A stretch of DNA of 52,525 bases from Pseudomonas cyclaminis (lineage in GTDB: Bacteria; Pseudomonadota; Gammaproteobacteria; Pseudomonadales; Pseudomonadaceae), in NCBI RefSeq assembly GCF_015163715.1, contig NZ_JADDUM010000092.1, positions 1 to 52,525 on the forward strand, written 5' to 3'. A program made the position numbers and the translations under genes. This document shows positions 32,233-43,851 of the stretch, one piece after another. The first letter of the stretch is position 1; every line of letters begins with the position of its first letter. The notes below the pieces were generated by a model. The model was not told the origin of the DNA. It did no database searches and saw only the letters and a list, made by a program, of their open reading frames with translations.

Positions 32233-32508
32233 ATGAAAAAACTGTTTGCCTCCCTCGCTCTCGCCGCTTTCGTTGCCCCCGTGTTCGCCGCCACCCAGAC
32301 CGTCACGCTGTCCGTACCGGGCATGACCTGCTCCACCTGCCCGATCACCGTCAAGAAGGCGATTTCCAAGGTCGAAGGCGTCAGCAAAGTTAACGTGACC
32401 TTCGAGACACGCGAAGCGGTTGTCACCTTCGATGATGCCAAGACCAGCGTGCAGAAGCTGACCAAGGCCACCGAAGACGCAGGCTATCCGTCCAGCGTCA
32501 AGAAGTGA
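32233..32508 (+). CDS. merP: Periplasmic mercury-binding protein MerP
   Basis: This 91-aa protein has a signal peptide MKKLFASLALAAFVAPVFA and the Hg site GMTCSTCPITVKK. The HMA fold is complete to AGYPSSVKK. AGGAGTTCATC precedes ATG 32233. It hands Hg(II) to MerT. Merged into the merT-merA transcript; 71 bp follow before merA, with no merC in this module. Confidence 0.95.
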   Translation: MKKLFASLALAAFVAPVFAATQTVTLSVPGMTCSTCPITVKKAISKVEGVSKVNVTFETREAVVTFDDAKTSVQKLTKATEDAGYPSSVKK

Positions 32509-32516
32509 GGCACTGA

Positions 32517-34264
<1,748 letters not shown>

Positions 34265-34299
34265 ACCAAGGACACGAAAAGAGCGACAGAGGAGTTTTT

Positions 34300-34953
34300 A
34301 TGTTTTGCGATATTAGACTAACAGCACGTTGCACCCGTGCATGCTTAACCATTCTGTTGGCGGGTACTGCAGCGTTTGGCTTGTCAAACAATGCGCTGGC
34401 GGCCTACGACTTTTCTAAGCTGGGAGCAGCGATCGAAACATTGGCGCCGGAGACCGTCGACGGCTGGGAAAAGAAAGCGAGGGCGGGCGATGCCATGGCG
34501 CAGAACATCATGGGTCTTGCCTACAAATGCGGTATGGGCGTAAAACAAGACCATGCTGCATCGATCCAGTGGTTTCGCAGGGCGGCCGAGCAGGGTGAAG
34601 CTGATGCGCAGTTCAACCTGGGGCGCCTCTACGCAAGCGAAGTCGACGGTATGTATAAGAAAGGGCGTGCGGCTCCTGCCGACGATGCACAGGCGTTCAA
34701 GTGGTACCGCCTCTCTGCCGAGCAGGGACACACGCAGGCTCAAGTCAGGCTGGCTCAACTGTTTGCGAAGGGGCTCGGTGAGGTCGCGCGCGACCAGGTT
34801 CAGGCCTACAAGTGGATGAGTCTGGCAGCAGCGTCAGGAGAACCAACGGCAGCAAAAGTCATTGCCGACTATGCGGCTCAAATGAAGCCCGAACAGGTGC
34901 AGCAAGCGCAATTGCTGGTCCAGGAATGGAAACGCCGGCAAAGCGCACGCTGA
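34300..34953 (+). CDS. Exported Sel1-repeat protein in the mer operon
   Basis: This is 217 aa from ATG 34300 behind AGAGGAGTTTTT. A hydrophobic signal sequence runs to about residue 35 (ACLTILLAGTAAFGL ... NNALAAYD). Sel1-like repeats follow: GDAMAQNIMGLAYKCGMGV, QWFRRAAEQGEADAQFNLGR, KWYRLSAEQGHTQAQVRLAQ, KWMSLAAASGEPTAAKVI. These alpha-solenoid repeats mediate protein binding. It lies 35 bp after merA and before merB, so it should be mercury-induced. The role in resistance is not known. Confidence 0.82.
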   Translation: MFCDIRLTARCTRACLTILLAGTAAFGLSNNALAAYDFSKLGAAIETLAPETVDGWEKKARAGDAMAQNIMGLAYKCGMGVKQDHAASIQWFRRAAEQGEADAQFNLGRLYASEVDGMYKKGRAAPADDAQAFKWYRLSAEQGHTQAQVRLAQLFAKGLGEVARDQVQAYKWMSLAAASGEPTAAKVIADYAAQMKPEQVQQAQLLVQEWKRRQSAR

Positions 34954-35036
34954 CGTGATCTTTGAAAAGCGCGGCATGTAATCGCCAAGGGTGGGTTTAT
35001 GCCGCGTAACCGCTGCTTGGATGTTGGAGGTGGAAT

Positions 35037-35675
35037 TTGGACAAGACTATATATTCCAAAAAGATTGCCGAGAGCCTCTCATCTGGCAATCATCCAGAAG
35101 AGTTCGCAACCCTCTTCGTCACCCTGCTTCGTCAGCTTGTGATGGGAAGGCCTGTGTCACGCGAAGCGCTCGGCACCGCACTCGGATGGTCTGGGCAGAG
35201 GGTTGCAACTGTACTTGAGCCGGCGCCCGGTACCGAATATGACGAGCAGGGCAATATCATTGGACTGGCCCTGACGCTACGCGAAACCCCTCACGTTTTT
35301 GAAGTGGATGGCCGCCGTTTATACACCTGGTGTGCGCTCGACACCTTGATGTTTCCCGCTTTGATTGGCAAAACAGCCCGTGTCACGTCGCGCTGTGCTG
35401 CCACCGGCAGGCCGATTACGCTCACAGTTGCGCCAGAAGCAGTGCTTCAGGTTGAACCGGCGGAAACAATGGTGTCTCTGCTAACGCCGGATGCTTCACC
35501 CGACATTCGCTGTTCCTTTTGCTGTCATGTGCATTTTTTTGCATCGCCTTCTGTTGCAAATGCATGGGCTTCGACGCACCCGGGGATAGAGCTCGTGCCT
35601 GTCGAGAATGCATTCGGTCTCGGACATCTGATCGCGCATAAGCTGTTAGAAGACAGCGAGCGAAACACGGCATGA
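35037..35675 (+). CDS. merB: Organomercurial lyase MerB
   Basis: This 212-aa protein starts at TTG 35037 behind GGAGGTGGAAT. MerB cleaves carbon-mercury bonds. The catalytic set is present: C99 and D102 in LYTWCALDTLMFP and C162 in CSFCCHVHFF, equivalent to C96, D99 and C159 of R831b MerB. It confers the broad-spectrum part of the resistance, and is the only merB in the window. The stop overlaps the merD start by 4 bp. Confidence 0.95.
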   Translation: MDKTIYSKKIAESLSSGNHPEEFATLFVTLLRQLVMGRPVSREALGTALGWSGQRVATVLEPAPGTEYDEQGNIIGLALTLRETPHVFEVDGRRLYTWCALDTLMFPALIGKTARVTSRCAATGRPITLTVAPEAVLQVEPAETMVSLLTPDASPDIRCSFCCHVHFFASPSVANAWASTHPGIELVPVENAFGLGHLIAHKLLEDSERNTA

Positions 35676-36013
35676 ATGCCTACTCGATTTCGAAGCTTGC
35701 TGAAGATGCAGGCGTAAGCGTGCATGTTGTGCGCGACTACTTGATGCGCGGGTTGTTGCATCCCGCCTGGCGAACCGAAGGTGGCTACAACGTTTTCGAT
35801 GCCAAAACACTGGAACGGTTGCGTTTCCTGCGCGTGGCCTTCGAGTCGGGACCCAGGCTCGACGAGTTAACGCGACTTTGCAGGGCGTTGGATGCAGGCG
35901 ATAGCAAGTGCGTACACGGATGTGTCGAGCAACTGCGTCGGAAGATCGATGTGCGCCGAAAAGAGCTGATGGTGATCGAGACCTCTTTAGGCGAGTTGGC
36001 GTCCAGTGCATAA
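35672..36013 (+). CDS. merD: MerD co-regulator (module B)
   Basis: This is a 113-aa MerR-like protein, MNAYSISKLAEDAGVSVHVV with RDYLMRGLLHPAWRTEGGYN, and a shorter C-terminus than MerR. MerD binds the mer operator and down-regulates the operon. The last codons run into a foreign segment: its stop TAA at 36011 lies inside the downstream Fur-like fragment, so the native C-terminus is probably lost; Tn501 MerD is about 120 aa. Confidence 0.88.
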   Translation: MNAYSISKLAEDAGVSVHVVRDYLMRGLLHPAWRTEGGYNVFDAKTLERLRFLRVAFESGPRLDELTRLCRALDAGDSKCVHGCVEQLRRKIDVRRKELMVIETSLGELASSA

Positions 36014-36164
36014 CCTCACTATCTGTCGCCAGTGCGGCTACGTCGAAGAGCTGCACCTTGATGAAATTAGCGATCAGCTTGCCGCCCTGGCCCAGGCCAA
36101 GGCTTCAACGTTGAGCGCCAAACGATTGAGCTTCAGGGCTTATGTCAAGCATGCCGATCCGTGA
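36003..36164 (+). pseudogene. C-terminal remnant of a Fur/Zur-family regulator
   Basis: The frame reads HNLTICRQCGYVEELHLDEI, then a helical AALAQAKASTLSAKRL and FRAYVKHADP to a stop at 36164. Cys-x2-Cys after a HxLxIC start is the zinc-site signature of Fur-family C-terminal domains. The N-terminal DNA-binding domain is missing; the fragment joins merD directly. The following hisI suggests the parent was a zinc regulator (zur). Confidence 0.65.
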
Positions 36165-36174
36165 GTAATGCCTA

Positions 36175-36648
36175 ATGTCCCAATTTGATGAACTCGCCCC
36201 TCAACAGCTTTTTAAGGCGTTAGAGTCAGCGACCACAACAGCTTCCCTGCCCAAGCTTGCAACGCTACTAGATGCCATTCGCTTTAATGAAGACGGCCTG
36301 ATTCCCGCCATTGCCCAGCAACATGATACGGGCGAAGTACTGATGATGGCGTGGATGAACCGAGAAGCCCTGGAAGAGACGTTAACAACGCAGCGAGTTT
36401 GCTACTTCTCACGCTCGCGCCAAAAGCTATGGCGCAAAGGTGAGACATCAGGACAGCAACAGCGCCTTAAAAGCGCAGCGCTAGATTGCGATGGTGATAC
36501 GCTGCTGGTTCAGGTGGAGCAAACTGGTCCCGCGTGCCATTCCGGCCGTCGCAGCTGCTTTTATGTGTCGCTCGGTGCAGACAGCGCCAAGATTACCAGC
36601 GAGCCGCTGATTGATCCGGCCACGCTATACGGTAAAAAAGCGCCGTGA
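36175..36648 (+). CDS. hisI: Phosphoribosyl-AMP cyclohydrolase HisI
   Basis: This 157-aa protein hydrolyses phosphoribosyl-AMP in histidine synthesis. The HisI core is intact: [38 protein letters not shown], and zinc/catalytic residues in [20 protein letters not shown] and GRRSCFY. The N-terminus is extended by about 35 residues. Second HisI copies are often in zinc-starvation (Zur) regulons, fitting the Fur/Zur remnant 10 bp upstream. Chromosomal-type gene; unusual plasmid cargo. Confidence 0.9.
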   Translation: MSQFDELAPQQLFKALESATTTASLPKLATLLDAIRFNEDGLIPAIAQQHDTGEVLMMAWMNREALEETLTTQRVCYFSRSRQKLWRKGETSGQQQRLKSAALDCDGDTLLVQVEQTGPACHSGRRSCFYVSLGADSAKITSEPLIDPATLYGKKAP

Positions 36649-36977
36649 AAAATTGGCTGTTCGCCATTAAACAGGTTTTTCTTAAGCTGCTAACAGCAGT
36701 GATGGTGGGCTGTATTCGCGTTTACCAATACACCATCAGCCCACTGCTTGGCCCTCGCTGCCGCTTCTGGCCAAGCTGCTCTTCCTATACCATCGAGGCC
36801 ATCCAGGTGCACGGCCCTTTCAAAGGCGGCTGGATGGCTGTCAAACGCATCGTGAAATGCCACCCAGGCAGCCCAGGCGGCATGGATCCGGTGCCCGGTG
36901 GGCGCAGCGAAGCGCTCTGCCGTGAAAATGACGACCGCCCTACTGAGCGTTGCCGCTCAACCTTCTGCCGCCACTAA
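36645..36977 (+). CDS. yidD: YidD membrane-protein insertion factor
   Basis: This 110-aa protein starts at GTG 36645, overlapping the hisI stop. The YidD core is clear: [40 protein letters not shown], and [15 protein letters not shown]. YidD assists the YidC insertase at the inner membrane. The usual genomic neighbours are rpmH, rnpA and yidC, which are absent. The tail ([13 protein letters not shown]) is longer than usual. It is carried with hisI in the captured block. Confidence 0.9.
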   Translation: MKNWLFAIKQVFLKLLTAVMVGCIRVYQYTISPLLGPRCRFWPSCSSYTIEAIQVHGPFKGGWMAVKRIVKCHPGSPGGMDPVPGGRSEALCRENDDRPTERCRSTFCRH

Positions 36978-36980
36978 CGT

Positions 36981-37397
36981 TTATCCTTGCTTAGCCACCT
37001 GATAGATACGCTCTAACATGGCGTGCAGGCCGTTACTGCGCGTGGGTGAAAGGTGCTTATCAAGCCCGAGATCTTTCAAGAAATGCGGCTCGGTCTGATT
37101 GATCTCTTCGGCTGTGCGCTCACTATAGATACGCAGCAATACGGCAATTAACCCTGATACGATGGCAGCATCCGATGTAGCCTTGAACACCAGTTTGTCG
37201 CCTGCCTGTTCATGGCACGTCCACACGTTGGATTGGCAGCCTTGGATTTTATATTCTTCCGTACGACGCTCCTCCGGAAAGTCAGGCAGCTGCTTTCCCA
37301 TATCAATAATGTACTGATAACGGTCCATCCAGTTATCAAACATCTCAAACTCTTCGACCAGCTCCTGTTGGGCTAGCTCTGCGCCTGAAGTTGCCAT
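36981..37397 (-). CDS. sufE: Cysteine desulfuration protein SufE
   Basis: This is 138 aa from ATG 37397 (MATSGAELAQQELVEEFEMF) behind AAAGGATACG; an in-frame upstream start lacks a site. SufE accepts sulfur from SufS; the acceptor Cys lies in YKIQGCQSNVWTC. The conserved DGAxSAxIVxGLIAxLL helix reads SDAAIVSGLIAVLLRIYS. It is convergent with yidD with a 3-bp gap. The suf partner genes are not here. It is a third chromosomal-type gene in this block. Confidence 0.9.
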   Translation of the reverse strand: MATSGAELAQQELVEEFEMFDNWMDRYQYIIDMGKQLPDFPEERRTEEYKIQGCQSNVWTCHEQAGDKLVFKATSDAAIVSGLIAVLLRIYSERTAEEINQTEPHFLKDLGLDKHLSPTRSNGLHAMLERIYQVAKQG

Positions 37398-37432
37398 GGC
37401 GTATCCTTTGCGTTGATGAATCACAGTCGCGG

Positions 37433-37583
37433 CTATTATAACGTTTCAGCCCCTGCTTTTGGGGGCGTTTTCAAGCGGTGGCGCTGCTGCTCTTGATGCC
37501 ACTCATCGGCTTCGGTGTGCAAATAACGGCTGGTGGTATCTAGCTTGGCATGGCGAGCGCTTTCCGCTAAGTAACGCGAGTTA
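37433..37583 (-). pseudogene. C-terminal remnant of a tyrosine recombinase
   Basis: On the minus strand the frame gives NSRYLAESARHAKLDTTSRY LHTE..., then an EWHQEQQRHR helix to a stop near 37439. RHAKLDTTSRYLHTE is the end of a phage-type integrase with the catalytic Tyr in SRYLH. The rest is cut by the IS256-family element. It suggests that the captured block once belonged to an integrated element. Confidence 0.65.
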
Positions 37584-38432
37584 TTGTCAAATTCTGTGTA
37601 TGGCCGGTCAGGCGGCAGTCCTGTCTGACTGATCGGTCAAGGGTTCGCCGTCCTTGAACTGGACGTTGTTCACGACCAGCTCCAGCTTGTTGAACCCCTT
37701 GATCCGCTTCCAGCGCTTCTGGGCGCTCTGAAGCAGCTTGAAGACCATCGCCAGGGTCGTCGCTCTGGAGCCGCAGTTCCGGCTGCGCTTGCTCCGCAGG
37801 CGGACCGTGGCGAAGGTCGACTCGATCGGGTTGGTGGTGCGGATATGCACCCAGTGTTCTGCCGGGTAGTCATAGAACGCCAGCAGCTCCTCCCGATCCT
37901 TGGCCAGGCACTCCATGGCTCTGGGGTACTTGGCCTCGAAGCGTTTCACCGTGCGATCGAAAGCCTTGTGCGCCTCATCGCGGGTCTCGGCCATCCAGAT
38001 CTCATGGAGGTCGGCCTTGACCTTGGGCTGCACGGATTTCGGCAGTTTATTCAATACGTTGGCAGTCTTATGGACCCAGCAGCGCTGGTGCTCGGTCTCT
38101 GGATAGACCTTGCTCAACGCCGCCCAGAAGCCCATGGCGCCGTCGCCAACCGCTAGCTTGGGGGCCGTCGTCAGCCCGCGCTCGCGTAGCCCCGTGAGCA
38201 GCTCTTTCCAGCTGGCCTCTGACTCACGCTGCCCATCCTCGACGACGACCAACTCCTTGCGGCCCTGCTCAGTGACGCCGATGATCACCAGCAGACACAG
38301 ACGGTCATCCATGCGCACGTTGCTGTACACGCCGTCTGCCCACCAGTAGACGTAGCGCTGCTCTGATAAGCCCCGCTTCTGCCACTCGGCGTGCTCAGCC
38401 TCCCACTGCTTCTTGAGCCGCGACACAGTATT
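37584..38432 (-). mobile_element. IS256-family insertion sequence, truncated
   Basis: The left end near 37584 reads CACAGAATTTGACA on the minus strand, typical of IS256-family ends. The other end and about 130 codons of transposase are removed by the Tn21/Tn501-type repeat at 38433. The element disrupts the integrase remnant. Confidence 0.75.
37608..38432 (-). pseudogene. IS256-family (mutator) transposase, N-terminally truncated
   Basis: About 275 residues are left of roughly 400. The DDE signature is there: YVYWWADGVYSNV (first Asp), KLAVGDGAMGFWAAL (second Asp) and the AEHWVHIRTTNPIESTFATV region with the Glu. The CW/H motif is HQRCWVHKTANVL. It starts abruptly at 38432, where the reading frame meets the mer transposon end; the first ATG-like start (38426) is within the protein. 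Not functional as an autonomous transposase. Confidence 0.85.
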
Positions 38433-38470
38433 GGGGTCGTCTCAGAATTCGGAAAATAAAGCACGCTAAG
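38433..38470 (+). repeat. Tn21/Tn501-type 38-bp terminal inverted repeat
   Basis: It begins GGGGTCGTCTCAGAATTCGG and ends GCACGCTAAG at 38470, the standard outer repeat of Tn21-subfamily mer transposons. merR ends inside it. I do not find the matching inverted end to the right. Confidence 0.9.
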
Positions 38471-38918
38471 GCGTAGTCACCCCGTGACTCCCCCGCGCCG
38501 ATGCAGCGAGCTTCGTTCCGTCTTGCAGTGACGCAATCAGCGGGCAGGAAACGTTCCCTTTCCGCGCATGGCAGGCGCACACCAGTTCAGACAGCACGGC
38601 CTCCATGCGTGCCAAGTCGGCCATCTTCTCGCGCACATCCTTGAGCTTGTGCTCGGCCAGGCCGCTGGCTTCCTCGCAATGGGTGCCATCCTCCAGCCGC
38701 AGTAGCTCGGCGATTTCGTCCAGGCTAAAGCCCAGCCGCTGGGTCGATTTCACGAACCGCACTCGTGTTACATCCGCCTCGCCATAGCGGCGAATGCTGC
38801 CATAGGGCTTGTCTGGCTCCGGCAGCAGGCCCTTGCGCTGGTAGAACCGGATGGTCTCCACATTGACCCCGGCCGCCTTGGCAAAAACGCCAATGGTCAG
38901 ATTCTCCAAATTTTTTCC
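38466..38918 (-). pseudogene. merR: MerR (module C), probable start-codon frameshift
   Basis: The body is Tn501-type: [23 protein letters not shown] and Cys residues [21 protein letters not shown]. The expected start (MENNLEN...) reads ATGGAAAAAATTTGG, lacking one base compared with the usual ATGGAAAATAATTTGG, which puts the ATG out of frame. In-frame alternatives are TTG 38909 or an ATG at 38939 inside the operator (a 157-aa product). It may be weak or inactive; the other MerR proteins could act on this operator. Confidence 0.7.
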
Positions 38919-38925
38919 ATATCGC

Positions 38926-38956
38926 TTGACTCCGTACATAACTACGGAAGTAAGCT
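38926..38956 (+). promoter_or_regulatory. mer operator/promoter of module C
   Basis: TTGACT (38926-38931), a 19-bp spacer starting CCGTACATAACTACGG, then TAAGCT (38951-38956). Near identical to the Tn501 merT promoter. It serves merTPCA and downstream genes. Confidence 0.88.
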
Positions 38957-38991
38957 TAAGCTATCCAAACCAAATTTGAAAGGGCAAGCGT

Positions 38992-39342
38992 ATGTCTGAA
39001 CCTCAAAACGGGCGCGGGGCGCTCTTCACTGGCGGGCTAGCCGCCATCCTCGCCTCGGCTTGCTGCCTGGGGCCGCTGGTTCTGATCGCCCTGGGATTCA
39101 GCGGGGCCTGGATCGGTAACCTGACCGTGCTGGAACCGTACCGCCCGCTCTTCATCGGCGCGGCACTGGTGGCGCTGTTCTTCGCCTACCGGCGCATTTT
39201 CCGCCCCGCTCAAGCCTGCGCACCGGGCGAGGTCTGCGCCATCCCTCAGGTACGTACCTCCTACAAGCTGCTGTACTGGCTGGTGGCGGCCTTGGTGCTG
39301 GTCGCGCTCGGCTTCCCCTACATCCTTCCCTTGTTCTACTGA
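38992..39342 (+). CDS. merT: Mercuric transport protein MerT
   Basis: This 116-aa protein starts MSEPQNGRGALFTGGLAAIL with the SACCLGP pair in helix 1 and CAPGEVC in the loop; three transmembrane segments. It is nearly the same as the module B copy with scattered changes, so the two are paralogues from different transposon acquisitions, not a recent duplication. First structural gene of module C, 13 bp before merP. Confidence 0.95.
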   Translation: MSEPQNGRGALFTGGLAAILASACCLGPLVLIALGFSGAWIGNLTVLEPYRPLFIGAALVALFFAYRRIFRPAQACAPGEVCAIPQVRTSYKLLYWLVAALVLVALGFPYILPLFY

Positions 39343-39355
39343 TCAGGAGTTCACC

Positions 39356-39634
39356 ATGAGAAAACTGCTCGCATCCTTAGCCCTCGCCAGCCTGGTCGCC
39401 ACACCCGTCTGGGCGGCCACGCAGACCGTCACCCTGGCGGTGCCGGGCATGACCTGCGCCGCCTGCCCGATTACGGTGAAGACGGCGTTGACCAAGGTCG
39501 ATGGCGTGACCAAGGCTGAGGTGAGTTTCGAGAACCGCGAGGCCATCGTCACCTTCGACGATACCAAGACCAATGCCCTGGCGCTGACTAAGGCGACCGA
39601 GGACGCTGGCTATCCGTCCAGCGTCAAGCAATAG
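39356..39634 (+). CDS. merP: Periplasmic mercury-binding protein MerP
   Basis: This 92-aa protein has a signal peptide MRKLLASLALASLVATPVWA and the Hg site GMTCAACPITVKT. The HMA fold is complete to AGYPSSVKQ. TCAGGAGTTCACC precedes the ATG. It is followed after 12 bp by merC. Confidence 0.95.
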   Translation: MRKLLASLALASLVATPVWAATQTVTLAVPGMTCAACPITVKTALTKVDGVTKAEVSFENREAIVTFDDTKTNALALTKATEDAGYPSSVKQ

Positions 39635-39646
39635 GAGGGACTTCCG

Positions 39647-41793
<2,147 letters not shown>

Positions 41794-41813
41794 TGAGAGA
41801 GGGAGGTTGAAAC

Positions 41814-42233
41814 ATGAGCAACACGGCAGACGATCTCGGTAGGTGCGACAGCCTACGCAAGACATGGCAGTTGGTCAGCTTCTGGGGCCTGCCTGCCGTC
41901 GTGGCGACGATAGCGATTGTTCTGTCTAATCGACGCCCCGCGTTGTTCCTGGCAGCAGGCGCCGCGCTGGCCGTGATGGGCGGCGCCTGCCTGGTCAACG
42001 CCACGCGTTGTCGCCGCCTTCACTGCTACATAACGGGGCCTCACTTCCTGTTGCTCGCAGTTGGTGCGCTATTGGCTTATGTGTTTGACCAAAACGGCGA
42101 GCATCTCTCCAGGTTGTGGCTGCTACTGGCTCTGGGAGCTGCACCGTTGCTCATCTGGCTACCTGAGCGCCTAGCCGGAAGGAAATATCTGAGCGCCCCA
42201 GTTTGCGGTGAAGGTCGGGAGTGTCGGCGATGA
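41814..42233 (+). CDS. Membrane protein of the mer operon, unknown role
   Basis: This 139-aa protein begins MSNTADDLGRCDSLRKTWQL and has about four hydrophobic helices (FWGLPAVVATIAIVLS, PALFLAAGAALAVMGGACLV, GPHFLLLAVGALLAYVF, LWLLLALGAAPLLIWL). Cysteines lie in VNATRCRRLHCY and the tail (VCGEGRECRR). It overlaps merD by 4 bp and follows merA by 20 bp, so it is a true operon member, possibly another mercury transporter. Not a standard Tn21/Tn501 gene. Confidence 0.7.
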   Translation: MSNTADDLGRCDSLRKTWQLVSFWGLPAVVATIAIVLSNRRPALFLAAGAALAVMGGACLVNATRCRRLHCYITGPHFLLLAVGALLAYVFDQNGEHLSRLWLLLALGAAPLLIWLPERLAGRKYLSAPVCGEGRECRR

Positions 42234-42592
42234 ATGCCTACTCCATATCCAGATTGGCCGAGGACGCGGGCGTCAGTGTCCATATAGTCCGAGATTATAT
42301 GCTGCGCGGCTTGCTGCACCCCGCGCGGCGCACGGAAAGCGGTTACGGCATTTTCGATGAGCGGTCCCTGGCGCGGCTGTGCTTCGTACGTGCCGCCTTT
42401 GAGTCCGGTATCGGGCTCGACGAATTGGCGCGGCTCTGTCGAGCGCTCGATGCAGACGATAGTACCGATGTGATCGGGTGTATCGACCGCTTGCTTGGGC
42501 AAATCGCGACCCGGCTGGCAGCTTTAGACGCAGTGAAAACGGAGTTGGCCGGGCTGACTCATCGTGCCATCGAAGGTCACACCCATGCGTAA
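42230..42592 (+). CDS. merD: MerD co-regulator (module C)
   Basis: This is 120 aa from ATG 42230 (MNAYSISRLAEDAGVSVHIV), a GTG 3 codons upstream being less likely. The HTH and RDYMLRGLLHPARRTESGYG are clear. Full length as in Tn501. It down-regulates the mer operon at the merT promoter. Overlaps the membrane ORF and merE. Confidence 0.93.
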   Translation: MNAYSISRLAEDAGVSVHIVRDYMLRGLLHPARRTESGYGIFDERSLARLCFVRAAFESGIGLDELARLCRALDADDSTDVIGCIDRLLGQIATRLAALDAVKTELAGLTHRAIEGHTHA

Positions 42593-42821
42593 TACCAACC
42601 AATCCGAATCAATCAAGATGCCCCGCTGGCACGCCTACACGTGGGGTGTGCTCGCCGCGCTCACTTGCCCCTGCCATCTGCCGGTGCTGGCATTACTGCT
42701 CTCGGGGACTGCGGCCGGGGCCTTCGTCAGCGAGCATTGGAGCCTCGCGACGCTCGTGCTGACGGTTCTCTTCGTCCTCTTCCTGAGAGCGGCTCTACGG
42801 GCCTTTCGGAAGCGGGCGTGA
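42585..42821 (+). CDS. merE: Mercury transporter MerE
   Basis: This is 78 aa from ATG 42585 ([20 protein letters not shown]). Two transmembrane helices flank the Hg-binding [10 protein letters not shown]. MerE imports Hg(II) and methylmercury. It overlaps merD by 8 bp and the urf2 start by 4 bp, as in Tn501/Tn21. Confidence 0.93.
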   Translation: MRNTNQSESIKMPRWHAYTWGVLAALTCPCHLPVLALLLSGTAAGAFVSEHWSLATLVLTVLFVLFLRAALRAFRKRA

Positions 42822-42982
42822 CCCGCTCGGAGCACGGCGCGGTCTCCGCTGCCGAGTTGCGGCAGGCTTGGGAGCGTTGGGAATTGTTGCTGCACTGCCA
42901 GCCGCAGGTCGATCTGCGCGCAGGTTCGATCGCAGGTGTGGAAGAGTTACTAGGTTTTCTTGGACGATGGAGAAACCCCATC
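42818..42982 (+). pseudogene. urf2 N-terminal stub
   Basis: GTG 42818 gives [20 protein letters not shown], then a [15 protein letters not shown] segment, the start of the EAL-type Urf2 of Tn21/Tn501. Homology ends at about 42945. The frame then continues into the DUF3330 gene without a stop, giving a chance fusion of 125 aa to 43195. Confidence 0.7.
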
Positions 42983-43195
42983 ATGAACGCAAACGACACC
43001 CCCACTATCAGTTGCTGCGAATGTTGCAAGGAAATTTCCCTTGACGCCGCACTGACGCCGGAAGGTACCGAGTACGTCGTGCACTTCTGTGGCCTTGAAT
43101 GCTATCAGCGCTTCATATCGCGCGCGGATAAGAGAGCGGCATCCGAGCCTGATCACCCCTGCACACCAGAGGTCAGTACCCGTCACGACGACTAA
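42983..43195 (+). CDS. Small DUF3330-type Cys protein
   Basis: This is 70 aa from ATG 42983 behind [34 protein letters not shown] then a [11 protein letters not shown] motif give a CxxC ... CxxxC zinc-like pattern, known from small proteins carried with mer transposons (DUF3330). Function unknown; a metal-binding accessory is plausible. Last gene of module C. The truncated urf2 reads into it in frame, but its own start is well placed. Confidence 0.7.
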   Translation: MNANDTPTISCCECCKEISLDAALTPEGTEYVVHFCGLECYQRFISRADKRAASEPDHPCTPEVSTRHDD

Positions 43196-43488
43196 TCTTT
43201 GCCTCTGGAAAGTGGCTCTGGTTTTTTTTAGAAAGCGTGAGTCCATTGAGATTTAATGCAAGTCCGCTCGTGGCTAATGTAAGCCCGAAGGCTTCGTCAG
43301 TAGTTTTATCTAGGCCGATGCCCGGGAGGATGGCAGCGTGCCTACAGGGCGTCAAAACCGGCTACCCAGAGTCAAATTCACCCCACAGTACAGCGATGCT
43401 ATAGAGTTACTCGTCAGTCCTGCAGCATCAGTTTTACTCTGCACCTCCATTGTATTCAGTCTGCCGGCAGCCCATTTGCACGAATAGT
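43196..43488. other. Junction interval between mer module C and the Tn4651-type unit
   Basis: 293 bp without a supportable gene. I looked here for the right end of the Tn21-type element and for a left end of the Tn4651-type element and saw neither. Thus the two elements are fused without preserved boundary repeats. Confidence 0.5.
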
Positions 43489-43851
43489 CTAGTCCTGATA
43501 GTCAGGAGCAAGCGCTGCCAAAGGAGCAACGTGTTTAGAACCCGCCTGCAAGCATGAACATAAAGCAGAAATATCCTCTTGAAGGGCCATCGCCTGCGCC
43601 CAAATACTGTCGACATCACTGGTAGCCACAGTGAGGGGGAAACCTTCCAGTACCGTCATGGCCATGCCATGCAGGCGTAGGAAGTCTTCTCGAATGCTGC
43701 CGACCCCTCCGATTTCAGCAAGGCAGGCATCCAGCCGGTCGACCAAGTTGAGCAACTGAGCGGTGTCGTAGCTTGCACGCAGAGAGTCGAGTACCTTGGT
43801 ATCGACGTCCCCATAAGGTGTCACGCGGAACGAAGCTGGCGGGATATGCAT
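43489..43851 (-). CDS. tnpC: TnpC-like post-transcriptional regulator of the transposase
   Basis: This 120-aa helical protein (MHIPPASFRVTPYGDVDTKV) resembles TnpC of Tn4652, which lowers transposase synthesis after transcription. The SIREDFLRLHGMAMTVLEG segment is characteristic. Its start overlaps the tnpA stop by 1 bp, so it is translated after tnpA on the same message. Confidence 0.8.
   Translation of the reverse strand: MHIPPASFRVTPYGDVDTKVLDSLRASYDTAQLLNLVDRLDACLAEIGGVGSIREDFLRLHGMAMTVLEGFPLTVATSDVDSIWAQAMALQEDISALCSCLQAGSKHVAPLAALAPDYQD

Noticed and set aside
43196..43488. Left end of the Tn4651-type element or right end of the Tn21-type element
   Set aside because: I looked for GGGG-led repeats matching 47018 or 38433 on both strands and found none.
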